Assembly (NCBI RefSeq): GCF_000426605.1 | Contig: NZ_AUFR01000009.1 | Span: 38,470-102,469, forward strand | Direction of reading: 5' to 3' | Origin: Propionibacterium acidifaciens DSM 21887 | GTDB lineage: Bacteria > Actinomycetota > Actinomycetes > Propionibacteriales > Propionibacteriaceae | Length of the DNA: 64,000 nt | Part shown: in pieces, positions 29,678-37,574 of the stretch | Position numbering within the stretch: position 1 is the first letter of the stretch | Layout of the letters: every line of letters begins with the position of its first letter | Notes under the pieces: model-generated | The model's database searches: none | Told to the model about the DNA's origin: nothing | The model's input: only the letters and a program-made list of their open reading frames with translations | Translations under genes and position numbers: made by a program

Positions 29678-30206
29678 TACTGTTCTCTCCTCGCATCTTC
29701 CCATTCGGACGCGCCCTATGAAGAATCGCTCTTCCAATCAGGGAGATCCATATTTTGACTATTGTTCTCGGACGAGAGTGCCTGCTCTTCACCACGCACT
29801 CTTTTGACGGTGACCCACACACATAGCAGGAACGAGGAGGAAGACCAAGAGAATGCCTGGTGACAGGAATGACACCATCATAAACATCCACATCGACCAA
29901 GAAACCATACCATAGGTCCTGCTCCAAACGCACTGCCATCCGTTTCGTCTCCAACGGTCCAGGCGAAAACTGCAAGATGTACGTGCCACAGACCCGGTGA
30001 ACAGCCCCATATTCACCATCGAGTCGACAGCGCATGGCTCTCACAACACGAAGGCAAAAAGAGTCGATGATTGGCGACGGAAGCGCGCCGTGAGGCACTC
30101 GCCGGCCAACAACCAGAACACCCGCTCCTGGTTGCCTCCCCATATCGCGAATCTTCCGCGAGACGCAGTCACGTCGTTTCAACTCGTGATCATATGCCCA
30201 CTTCAC
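29667..30206 (-). CDS. citX: CitX-like holo-carrier-protein synthase
   Basis: 179 residues, the usual CitX length. Matching features are KRRDCVSRK near the start, the LEQDLWYGFLVDVDVYDG segment, and the hallmark GLPPRSCYVCG followed by ECVVKSRHS. CitX transfers the triphosphoribosyl-dephospho-CoA arm made by CitG onto a serine of CitD. The start is a GTG at 30206; an in-frame TGA lies two codons upstream, so the frame cannot be longer. It overlaps the downstream fusion gene. Similarity to CitX is by motif only but is specific. Confidence 0.87.
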   Translation of the reverse strand: MKWAYDHELKRRDCVSRKIRDMGRQPGAGVLVVGRRVPHGALPSPIIDSFCLRVVRAMRCRLDGEYGAVHRVCGTYILQFSPGPLETKRMAVRLEQDLWYGFLVDVDVYDGVIPVTRHSLGLPPRSCYVCGSPSKECVVKSRHSRPRTIVKIWISLIGRAILHRARPNGKMRGENSSES

Positions 30207-30384
30207 CGGTCACCAGTTCTGATTTCATTCGTAACAGCCATCAATAAAACGCCTTCTCGTAGGTGTCATTGCTTGTAGGTCAAGACACCCGCAGCCCCTT
30301 GCCCGAGGTATCCATTGACACACCCTGAGTGCTTCTGGGAAACCAAATACTCCACGACCCGCCTGAGAGGAGCCCCGCCACAAA

Positions 30385-30582
30385 TCACCCGAACCGGTGA
30401 AGGGCCGACCACGAGGACTCTGTGGAGTTCGATAGGTTCTTCTGGTCCATGACGGTAAAACCATCGCCCCCACCCCACAGAATGTCCTCACTTAGTCTTA
30501 CCCTCGCACCCTGCATCGCCTCAAGTGGAGAGAATGCCCCCTCTTGGACAGGACACACATGAAGCCGGTCCTTGCGCAGCGT
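30385..30582 (-). other. In-frame continuation of citE after TAG
   Basis: Directly after the citE TAG the same frame runs 65 codons to a TGA at 30385-30387. It encodes AFSPLEAMQGAR, then GGGDGFTVMDQKNL. This matches the layout of the C-terminal tail of CitE/HpcH proteins (x-P-x-E...AR...G-x-G...K-x-L), as seen in the intact homologue at 45607-46470. Together the two parts make 296 codons, a normal CitE length. The remaining 30207-30384 shows only short frames and no recognisable gene. Confidence 0.6.
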
Positions 30583-31275
30583 CTACGAACAGGCGTCGGA
30601 AAATGCCTCGCGCGTAACAGGAATCTGCGCAGGGTGGATAACACTCTTCCCATGAAAACCAAGACTCGCGGCTCTCAATGCGTCACCGAACACGAGATCT
30701 CGCGAATGATAATCGGAGAATACAGTGTCATATGCGGGCAGTCCACATTCACGGGCAACAGCGACCAACTGACGTTTCGCCTCCCACAAGGACTCAAGGG
30801 ACTCACTTTTGATGTCAGCCAGATAGTCTCCACCACCAAATGTCAGTGCCTTCACCTGCGGAAAAGTTTCGACAATCCTTGTGATATCACTAAAAATCTC
30901 CCTGTTCTCGATCATCAATTCTAGTCGGACAGAACTTTGATCCACGAATTCCTTTGTCCACGAAAAGAATCGCGATACATCCTCAAATCTCCGCGCCCCC
31001 GGAAGACGAATCGCACGCAAACCGAGCGGAACAAGTGCACTCAGGTCATCATACAGAGCAGTACCACGAGGTTGATTCACCCGAATTATGAGATTCTCGA
31101 CGCCTGGATGAGCCCGCAGGAACTCTCTGGCAACATCTCGTGCGCTATCTTTTTCGTCACTTGGCACAGAGTCTTCCAAATCGACAACAACTTCGTCGAC
31201 AGATACTGTCAGTGCATGCTCAATGTACCCCGGCTTCGTGGCTGAGACATATAAAGAGATGACGTGGTCAGTCAT
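30583..31275 (-). CDS. CitE-like lyase/aldolase (HpcH/HpaI), ends at in-frame TAG
   Basis: 230 residues before a TAG; typical CitE proteins have about 290-300. Features are VVVDLEDSVP (29-38), an Arg in RVNQPR (65), the acidic IEN (Glu123), GGGDYLAD (Asp150) and GFHGKSVIHPAQ (207-217). These form the Mg- and thioester-binding barrel that cleaves or forms the C-C bond in citryl-carrier. The start overlaps the CitD-like gene by 8 bp. The conserved tail follows after the stop codon, so the gene is truncated, read through or mutated. Without CitF its thioester substrate must come from another route, probably the adjacent ligase. Confidence 0.85.
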   Translation of the reverse strand: MTDHVISLYVSATKPGYIEHALTVSVDEVVVDLEDSVPSDEKDSARDVAREFLRAHPGVENLIIRVNQPRGTALYDDLSALVPLGLRAIRLPGARRFEDVSRFFSWTKEFVDQSSVRLELMIENREIFSDITRIVETFPQVKALTFGGGDYLADIKSESLESLWEAKRQLVAVARECGLPAYDTVFSDYHSRDLVFGDALRAASLGFHGKSVIHPAQIPVTREAFSDACS

Positions 31276-31537
31276 GAGGAGCCCCCTGCTCCCTCCAACG
31301 CCTGAAGGCTGTGGCAAGCCGTGCTCTCACAGCCCATTCCGACGCTGCGTTATCAAGAATCTTGATCCGAACATTATCAATGCCCCGCTGAGTCAAAGTC
31401 TCGTTGACCAGTTCACGAATCAGTCGTTCGGCCTGGTCACCGAGCGGACTGATGACCCTCACTGAGACGGACGAGCTTGATCGAATCTCGACAAGAACGT
31501 CTCCAGACAGCTGGCTTCCTGCATTCACAGCACTCAT
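31268..31537 (-). CDS. CitD-like acyl carrier protein
   Basis: 89 residues; citrate lyase CitD is about 98. The N-terminal AGSQLSGDVLVEI aligns with AGTLESSDV of CitD and places Ser11 where CitD Ser14 carries the triphosphoribosyl-dephospho-CoA arm. The C-terminal NVRIKILDNAASEWAVRARL matches the CitD pattern that ends in an invariant-looking RARLEAA region. The ATG at 31537 lies 2 bp after the stop of the ligase gene, with AGGAG inside that gene. I infer that this is the carrier charged by the ligase and modified by CitX/CitG. Confidence 0.85.
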   Translation of the reverse strand: MSAVNAGSQLSGDVLVEIRSSSSVSVRVISPLGDQAERLIRELVNETLTQRGIDNVRIKILDNAASEWAVRARLATAFRRWREQGAPHD

Positions 31538-31539
31538 CG

Positions 31540-32724
31540 TCAGCGGGCTCCTTCCAGCACAGCGCGCAATCCGTGCGGCCAGCGTGCAGGATTCGTGCCG
31601 TGCTGCATGACAGCCGCCCATGCCCATCGCTCCAGTCCGAAAGCCGTACAACCTGTCCATGCGGTTCCACCATCACTCAACATGATGTTCGAAGTCGAAC
31701 CGAAGAAAGTCCCGCTGATGTTGAACGATGCACAGGCTGAATCTGCATCCCGATAGGGCAGATCAAGGCGAAGCTCAAACTTCGCGTCCGGGTCGAGCTC
31801 GCACTCAGGACGCTCACCGCGGAGGAAGAAGGGATCATGGCCAGCTTCGACGACCCCGCTCAAGCCCCACTGTTCGACTAGTCGGAGAACACGTTCCTGT
31901 GTCTCGTCTCGACAGTCACGAACGAACTGACGCGAACCCAAGTAAACAATTTCTCGCATTTGAAAGTCCCAGAGACGCTCCAACGTCGACGCATTACGCC
32001 CTTCGTACCGATAGCAGGTACCACGCGTGGTCACAAGAGTGTTGCCCTCCAAAGTTTTTTCTTCATTCGCCATGTAAACATGGAAACACGCCGCTGGCGC
32101 GAGGACATGCGTACGTTCCTGAAAACCAGAATAATCACGCGGCGGCCGACCACGATGATTCACCGTGTAGTCGCTGAATTTTTCAGCAGCATCCACATCC
32201 GTCTGCATCATCGTCGGATACATGATGTTCTGCGGAAAAGCGTCGAAGTAATGACACTTCTCGAAAAACTCGATGGGCAGCAACGTCGAGTATTCACGTT
32301 CACAGGCCCCCATACTTGTTCCAAGACGGCGAAACTCATCATCGAATCCTCTTGCGAGTGCCGTCATCAATTCTCCGATCTCCGTGTCCGCGAGGCCGAG
32401 TCGTCGTACTAACCCTGCATCCGCCGCACCCGCCGGGTCAGCCCCCCTCACATCTTCACCTGACGACTCGATCCCAACACGTCGTGGCACCGCATCAATG
32501 ACATTTGTCGACTGAGCGAACCGTGCCAGCGTCATCCTCACCTTTCGATCGATCTCGGATTCCTCATTCTCTGCGAGGCTCCAGACATGCACACGCCGAC
32601 GCTCGACTGGATCAATGTAGAAGCGAGCGATGTTAGGACTCGCGAAGTAGAGCCAGTAGGCGGCCTCTGAGAGGCAGTCGGCAGCGAGCGGTGCATCCAG
32701 CACCACGTCCATCTCGAACACCAT
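31540..32724 (-). CDS. Class II aaRS-like amino acid:carrier protein ligase
   Basis: 394 residues. The catalytic core resembles atypical seryl-tRNA synthetases but lacks a tRNA-binding arm, as in the amino acid:[carrier protein] ligases. Those enzymes adenylate Gly or Ala and load it on a phosphopantetheine thiol. Visible signatures are APAACFHVY with Cys213, GTCYRYEGRN (motif 2), WDFQMREIVYLG with Glu258, SFNISGTFFG, and GCTAFGLERWAWA (motif 3) with Cys359. Cys/Glu/Cys are the expected zinc ligands for the amino-acid amine. It is the first gene of the operon, divergent from the MocR gene, and stands where citC would stand in a citrate lyase locus. Confidence 0.87.
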   Translation of the reverse strand: MVFEMDVVLDAPLAADCLSEAAYWLYFASPNIARFYIDPVERRRVHVWSLAENEESEIDRKVRMTLARFAQSTNVIDAVPRRVGIESSGEDVRGADPAGAADAGLVRRLGLADTEIGELMTALARGFDDEFRRLGTSMGACEREYSTLLPIEFFEKCHYFDAFPQNIMYPTMMQTDVDAAEKFSDYTVNHRGRPPRDYSGFQERTHVLAPAACFHVYMANEEKTLEGNTLVTTRGTCYRYEGRNASTLERLWDFQMREIVYLGSRQFVRDCRDETQERVLRLVEQWGLSGVVEAGHDPFFLRGERPECELDPDAKFELRLDLPYRDADSACASFNISGTFFGSTSNIMLSDGGTAWTGCTAFGLERWAWAAVMQHGTNPARWPHGLRAVLEGAR

Positions 32725-32745
32725 GTCCCCCCATACTGTGACAGA

Positions 32746-32766
32746 TCAGATAAAATCTGATACAAT
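32746..32766. promoter_or_regulatory. Operator-like palindrome and -10 box between divergent genes
   Basis: TCAGATAAAATCTGA (32746-32760) is a perfect 6-bp-arm palindrome. It abuts TACAAT (32761-32766), which with the preceding TG makes an extended -10 (TGATACAAT) for the plus strand. The box lies 7 bp before the GTG at 32774, fitting a leaderless regulator transcript. The palindrome also sits about 22 bp upstream of the ligase start on the minus strand. Likely site of MocR autoregulation and control of the operon. Confidence 0.6.
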
Positions 32767-32773
32767 ACAATCC

Positions 32774-34102
32774 GTGTTCGCCCTTGACAGTACCAGCATC
32801 CGTTCCGCTCGACAATTGGTCCATCTCATCGAGGACGCGATCGCCACTGGCCAGTGCCAGCCGGGCGAGCGGCTCCCCGCCGTGCGTGAGCTCGCATCGC
32901 TCGCGGACCTGAGCCCTGTGACGGTCTCAGCAGCCATCCGCGACCTGCGCCAGCGCGGTCTCCTCGTCACGGAGGGCCGGCGCGGAACTTTCGTGTCCAC
33001 GGCCCGGGCCCATCCGCCCAGCCGTCTGACGATCGACCGACCCGCAGAGTCAGTGGACCTGTCCAGCGGCCATCCCGATTACACCCTCCTGCCTGCGCTC
33101 CATGACACGCCCGTGTCCCTTCCTGCCCGCCCGGACAGCGCAACTCGGCTGGCCGAACTGGAAGAGCTCTTCAGACAGGGATTCGCCGCTGATGATGTGA
33201 CCGCCGAGCACATCGTCTTCACCCACGGAGCCATGGAAGCGGTCGGAGGACTCCTGAGATCGGCCCTCTCCCAAGGCGATGCCGTCGCAGTGGAGGATCC
33301 GGGATACCCGCACGCGCATCTCCTCGTGGATCTTCTCGGCATGAGGAAGACCCCCATCGCGCTCGACGATGAGGGGATCTCCCCGGAATCGCTCCGTCAG
33401 GCGATCCGAGCAGGCGCGAAGGCCGTCATCATCACCGCACGCTCGCAGAACCCCACAGGGGTCGGGACGACACCGCAGCGCCATGCGGCGCTGCACGCCA
33501 TCATCTCCGAGCATCCGGACCTGCTGGTCATCGAGGACGACTACCTCGCGTATCTGACCAGTGCACCGCTGAGGACACTGACCGGCATCACGACCCGGTG
33601 GGCCTGCATCCGGTCGTTGTCCAAGAGTCACGGTCCGGATCTGAGGTTCGCGGCCCTGTCGGCTGATCCTGTGACCGCCGACCGCTTGGACAGAACGCTG
33701 CTCATCACGTCGGGCTGGATTCCTCGGACCATGCAGGAACTCGTCCTCTCCCTCATGACGGGCCAGCACACGCTCCACGCCCTCAGGAATGCCGCACGCA
33801 CCTATGACAGAAGACGACACATCTTTCTTCAGACGCTCCGCAGACACGGGATCCCGGTCACCGGGACGAACACCACGGGGCTCCATGTGTGGATACCGAC
33901 CGATGACGAGGCGCGTCTGTGCACGGACCTGCTCGCCAAGCACTGGAGCGTCGCACCAGGCTCACTGTTCAGAATCAACAGCGAACCCGCCATCCGAGTG
34001 ACCACGACTTGCCTGCTGTCCGATCAGGCGGAGGCTCTCGCCGCAGATCTCGCCGCGATCCGCGCGCACAGCGCCATGGACATCGGCTGCAAGGCCCCAT
34101 GA
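32774..34102 (+). CDS. MocR/GntR-type PLP-dependent regulator
   Basis: 442 residues from the GTG at 32774 (an ATG at 32723 would add 17 residues but would lie upstream of the predicted -10). The N-terminus is a GntR winged helix (LPAVRELASLADLSPVTVSAAI, GLLVTEGRRGTFV). From about residue 100 there is an aminotransferase class I domain with ITARSQNPTG and the PLP lysine in RSLSKSHGPDLR. MocR regulators sense amines or amino acids through bound PLP and control an adjacent divergent operon. That fits a pathway that activates an amino acid. GC content is higher than in the operon it faces. Confidence 0.92.
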   Translation: MFALDSTSIRSARQLVHLIEDAIATGQCQPGERLPAVRELASLADLSPVTVSAAIRDLRQRGLLVTEGRRGTFVSTARAHPPSRLTIDRPAESVDLSSGHPDYTLLPALHDTPVSLPARPDSATRLAELEELFRQGFAADDVTAEHIVFTHGAMEAVGGLLRSALSQGDAVAVEDPGYPHAHLLVDLLGMRKTPIALDDEGISPESLRQAIRAGAKAVIITARSQNPTGVGTTPQRHAALHAIISEHPDLLVIEDDYLAYLTSAPLRTLTGITTRWACIRSLSKSHGPDLRFAALSADPVTADRLDRTLLITSGWIPRTMQELVLSLMTGQHTLHALRNAARTYDRRRHIFLQTLRRHGIPVTGTNTTGLHVWIPTDDEARLCTDLLAKHWSVAPGSLFRINSEPAIRVTTTCLLSDQAEALAADLAAIRAHSAMDIGCKAP

Positions 34103-34203
34103 CCATCCCGCATGGCCGGCGGCGGATGGAGCAGCGGGTAGCCTCAATGCCGTCAGCAGGCCCCGATGGGCACCATCGACACGGGCAGCGGAAGGAGGAC
34201 ACC

Positions 34204-34938
34204 ATGACGGCTCGCTCCGAGACCGCCGCACGGAGGGCGGCCGGCACCTGCGTGGCGCTGCTGCGGGCGCTGCGGGCCGCGGTCTGCGACGACCCGCGTG
34301 CCCTCGCCGAGCTGACGCTGGCCGCCGACGAACTGGCGGCGGCCGCCGCCAGCCCCCTGCGGGCCGCCGCGATGCCGCTCGCCGACCACCTCGAGGCCCG
34401 GGAGCGCACCCGTGCCGCCCGCGCCGGCCGCGTACGGGGGCTCATGGCCGGCACGGACCCGGATCGTCTCGCCGTCCGTGCCGACGAGGCGATCGACGCC
34501 TGCGAGCGGGCCCTGGAAGGAGCCGGGTGCGGCACCGTCGGCACCGAGGAGGGCCCGGTGCGGCTGGTCGACGTCGTCCGGGCGCTCACGATCGAGGCGC
34601 GCCTGCTCGCCGACCGCTGCGGCGTCGTCCCGGACCGGGCGGGCGCGGCGCAGGCCCTGCGCGCCTGCTCCCAGGTGCTCGGCGAGCGCTTCGGCGGTCT
34701 GAGCATCGAACTGCGGGTGCCCCCGACGACGGCCGTGCAGCTGAGGGCGCCCGGCGGCGGGCCGGTGCATCACCGCGGCACCCCGCCGAACGTCGTCGAG
34801 ACCGACCCGGACACCTTCTGGGCCCTGTGCACGGGCGCCCTCACGTGGGAGCGGGCGCACGAGAAGCACCTGCTGCGCGTCTCGGGCGTGCACGCCGCCG
34901 AGGTCGCACGGATGCTGCCGGTCGTCAGTCCGCGCTGA
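34204..34938 (+). CDS. Sterol carrier family protein (actinobacterial)
   Basis: 244 residues. The first 110 residues are Ala/Arg-rich and helical. The C-terminal half (VPPTTAVQLRAPGGGPVHHRGTPPN, ETDPDTFWALCTGALTWE) matches the bacterial sterol-carrier-protein-like domain common in actinobacteria. Biochemical role unknown. The start ATG at 34204 follows AAGGAGGACACC. It returns to chromosomal GC content, so it marks the right side of the transferred cluster. Confidence 0.78.
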   Translation: MTARSETAARRAAGTCVALLRALRAAVCDDPRALAELTLAADELAAAAASPLRAAAMPLADHLEARERTRAARAGRVRGLMAGTDPDRLAVRADEAIDACERALEGAGCGTVGTEEGPVRLVDVVRALTIEARLLADRCGVVPDRAGAAQALRACSQVLGERFGGLSIELRVPPTTAVQLRAPGGGPVHHRGTPPNVVETDPDTFWALCTGALTWERAHEKHLLRVSGVHAAEVARMLPVVSPR

Positions 34939-34974
34939 CCCGAGGACGGTCAACGCCTGAGCGCCCGGAGCGGG

Positions 34975-36072
34975 TCAGTGGTCGGACTTGAGGCCGGCCC
35001 CGCACATGGTGGTCAGGCAGTCCGGGGTTGGGCCCCACTGGCGGCAGTACTGCCAGTAGGCGGCCAGGTTCGCGGCCGTCGTGTGCTCGCAGTGGACGCC
35101 CCGGGCATCGAGCGCCGCCCGGGCGGGCAGGATCTCGTCCTCGGGGGCGTGGACGAAACGCACGCCGTATCTGCGGGCGCAGGCGAGGATCTGCGCGCCG
35201 CGCATCGGCGCCCCGATGGCGATGCCCTCGGCGAGGGTGGGTTCGGGCGTGACCGCCGCAGGCTGCGAGGCCCCGGCCTCGGCCGCGCGCAGCAGCGGAT
35301 CGCAGCCGGCGGCCTGCACGGCGATGATCTGCGGCATCGCCTCGATGAGCCCGGCGTCCAGCAGCTCCTCCAGGCCCTTCACGAGCCCGAGGAACAGGGT
35401 GCCGTTGCCCACCGGCACGAGGATGTTCGCCGGGATGCGCCCCAGCTGCTCCCAGATCTCGTAGGCGAAGGTCTTCGTGCCCTCGTAGAAGACCGGGTTG
35501 TAGACGTGGTTGGCGTAGTAGACGCCCTCGGCCGCGACCTTCGCGCGGCAGACGTCGGCGCAGTGGTCGCGGCTGCCGGGCACGACGTTGACGGCGGCGC
35601 CGCTGGCCCGGATCAGGTCGATCTTCTTCGGTGAGGTGCCCTGCGGGACGAAGATCTCGCAGCCGATGCCGGCCCGGGCGCAGTAGGCGGCCACGGCGTG
35701 CCCGGCGTTGCCGCTGGAGTCCTGGACGACGCGGTCCACCCCGATCGAGACGCAGTGCGCGATGAGCGCGGCCGCCCCTCGGTCCTTGAACGAGCCGGTG
35801 GGCATGAGGTAGTCCATCTTCAGCGCGAGGTCGTCGTCGAAGTCGATGATCGGCGTCATGCCCTCGCCCATGGTGACGGACTGCCATGTGGCGTCGTCGT
35901 CGAGTTCCATGAAGGCCCGGTAGCGGAACATGCTCCACTCGCGCCGGTCGACCGCGGCGGGGTCGAACGGCGGGTGCTCGTGCTCGAGACCCCACAAGCC
36001 GCCGCAGCGGCAGCGGGGCGCGCGCGTGGCGGACGGTTCATGGGCCCCGCAGCGGGAGCAGACGAACATCAT
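34975..36072 (-). CDS. Threonine synthase-like PLP enzyme with zinc-ribbon N-terminus
   Basis: 365 residues. Residues 5-25 contain two Cys pairs (CSRC, CRCGG), a zinc-ribbon-like start seen in some threonine-synthase-like proteins. The fold-type II PLP domain has PTGSFKDRGA with the Schiff-base lysine, QDSSGNAGHAVA, and a glycine-rich PVGNGTLFLG phosphate-binding loop. It could be a threonine synthase or a related lyase or racemase. ATG at 36072 with AGGAG upstream. It is followed on the same strand, 20 bp away, by the end of the second glutamine synthetase. Confidence 0.85.
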   Translation of the reverse strand: MMFVCSRCGAHEPSATRAPRCRCGGLWGLEHEHPPFDPAAVDRREWSMFRYRAFMELDDDATWQSVTMGEGMTPIIDFDDDLALKMDYLMPTGSFKDRGAAALIAHCVSIGVDRVVQDSSGNAGHAVAAYCARAGIGCEIFVPQGTSPKKIDLIRASGAAVNVVPGSRDHCADVCRAKVAAEGVYYANHVYNPVFYEGTKTFAYEIWEQLGRIPANILVPVGNGTLFLGLVKGLEELLDAGLIEAMPQIIAVQAAGCDPLLRAAEAGASQPAAVTPEPTLAEGIAIGAPMRGAQILACARRYGVRFVHAPEDEILPARAALDARGVHCEHTTAANLAAYWQYCRQWGPTPDCLTTMCGAGLKSDH

Positions 36073-36092
36073 GGCCGACTCCTTCCTCACCC

Positions 36093-37427
36093 TCAGATGC
36101 GGCCGATGCCCCGCCTGAGCTCCCACGGGGTGACCTGCTGGGCGTACTCGACGTACTCGGCGCGCTTGTTGCGCAGGAAGTAGTCGAAGACGTGCTCGCC
36201 GAGGGTCTCGGCGACGAGCTCGCTGGACTCCATGGCCTCGATCGCCTCGTCGAGACTGCGCGGCAGCGGCGCGATGCCGAGCGCGTGGCGCTCCTTGTGG
36301 GACAGGGCCCACACGTCGTCCTCGGCCTCGTCGGGCAGCGGCAGCTCGCGCTCGATGCCGTCAAGCCCGGCGTTGAGGAGCAGCGCGTAGGTGAGATAGG
36401 GGTTGCACGAGGAGTCGATGGCGCGGTACTCGATGCGGGCGCTGGACTGCTTGTTCGGCTTGAACAGCGGCACCCGCACGAGGGCGGAGCGGTTGTTCCG
36501 GCCCCAGCAGACGTAGGCCGGCGCCTCTCCGCCGCCCCACAGGCGCTTGTACGAGTTGACGAACTGGTTCGTCACGGCCGTGATCTCGCGGGCGTGGGCC
36601 AGCAGGCCGGCCACGAAGTGGCGTCCGGTGCGCGACAGGCGCACCTCGTCGGCGGCGTCGAAGAAGGCGTTGCGGTCGCCCTCGAACAGGCTCATGTGGG
36701 TGTGCATCCCGGAGCCGGCCGCGTCCGTGAACGGTTTCGGCATGAAGGACGCCTGGATGCCCTGACTCGCGGCGATCTCGCGCACGACGACGCGGAAGGT
36801 CATGATGTTGTCGGCCATCGACAGGGCGTCGGCGTAGCGCAGGTCGATCTCGTGCTGGCCGGGGGCGCTCTCGTGGTGGCTGAACTCGACCGAGATGCCC
36901 ATCTGCTCGAGCATCATGACGGCGTCGCGGCGGAAGTCGGTGCCGTCGTCCATGGTGGTGTGGTCGAAGTAGCCGGCGTTGTCGAGCGGCTTGGGCTCGT
37001 ATTCGCCCTGACGCAGTTTCTCGATGAGGAAGAACTCGATCTCGGGATGGCAGTAGAAGGTGAACCCCCTGTCGGCGGCCCTGCCCAGGGCCCGCTCGAG
37101 CACGTGCCGCGGGTCGGCCATCGCCGGTGAGCCGTCGGGCATGGAGATGTCGCAGAACATGCGGGCCGTGTTGGCGTGCGTGCGCCAGGGCAGCAACTGG
37201 AAGGTGGACGGGTCGGGGTGCGCGATCATGTCGGACTCGTAGACGCGCGCGTAGCCCTCGATCGCCGAGCCGTCGAAGCCGGTGCCCTCGTCGAAGGCGC
37301 TCTCGAGTTCGGCCGGGGCCATCGCCACGGACTTCAGGAAGCCCTGCACGTCGGAGAACCACAGTCGGATGAACTTCACATTGCGTTCCTCGACGGTGCG
37401 CAGGACGAACTCGGTTTGGCGATCCAT
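36093..37427 (-). CDS. glnA2: Second type I glutamine synthetase (GlnA2 type)
   Basis: 444 residues, the length of actinobacterial GlnA2. It has FDGSAIEGYAR, HEIDLRY, FMPKPFTDAAGSGMHTHMS, NRSALVRVP and a distinct C-terminal ALSHKERHALGIAPLP. The tyrosine adenylylation loop of GlnA is absent, so GlnE should not act on it. Members of this group can be true glutamine synthetases or gamma-glutamylpolyamine synthetases. In many actinobacteria it lies next to glnE; here about 11 kb including the island separate them. Confidence 0.93.
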   Translation of the reverse strand: MDRQTEFVLRTVEERNVKFIRLWFSDVQGFLKSVAMAPAELESAFDEGTGFDGSAIEGYARVYESDMIAHPDPSTFQLLPWRTHANTARMFCDISMPDGSPAMADPRHVLERALGRAADRGFTFYCHPEIEFFLIEKLRQGEYEPKPLDNAGYFDHTTMDDGTDFRRDAVMMLEQMGISVEFSHHESAPGQHEIDLRYADALSMADNIMTFRVVVREIAASQGIQASFMPKPFTDAAGSGMHTHMSLFEGDRNAFFDAADEVRLSRTGRHFVAGLLAHAREITAVTNQFVNSYKRLWGGGEAPAYVCWGRNNRSALVRVPLFKPNKQSSARIEYRAIDSSCNPYLTYALLLNAGLDGIERELPLPDEAEDDVWALSHKERHALGIAPLPRSLDEAIEAMESSELVAETLGEHVFDYFLRNKRAEYVEYAQQVTPWELRRGIGRI

Positions 37428-37574
37428 GACCCCTAGTCTGCCAGTGCCGGCCGTACGGCGCCGGGCGGGCCGGACCACGGGCGATAAACTCCAAGGCGAG
37501 TCACCGTCCACCGTCCCGGTCGGCGGCCGGGCTCGGGAGCCCGCCCGCCGACTCATCGTCCCCGAGGAGACCGC

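Noticed and set aside
30225..30491. Small genes of 70 and 88 codons between citE and citX
   Set aside because: The frames overlap each other, lack ribosome-binding sites and look like noise around the citE tail.
27273..31537. Complete citrate lyase operon
   Set aside because: No CitF (alpha subunit) and no CitC (acetate ligase) are encoded, and the operon begins with an amino-acid ligase.
31540..32724. Seryl-tRNA synthetase
   Set aside because: It lacks the N-terminal tRNA-binding coiled-coil, lies next to a carrier-protein gene, and has Cys/Glu/Cys zinc-site spacing like amino acid:carrier protein ligases.
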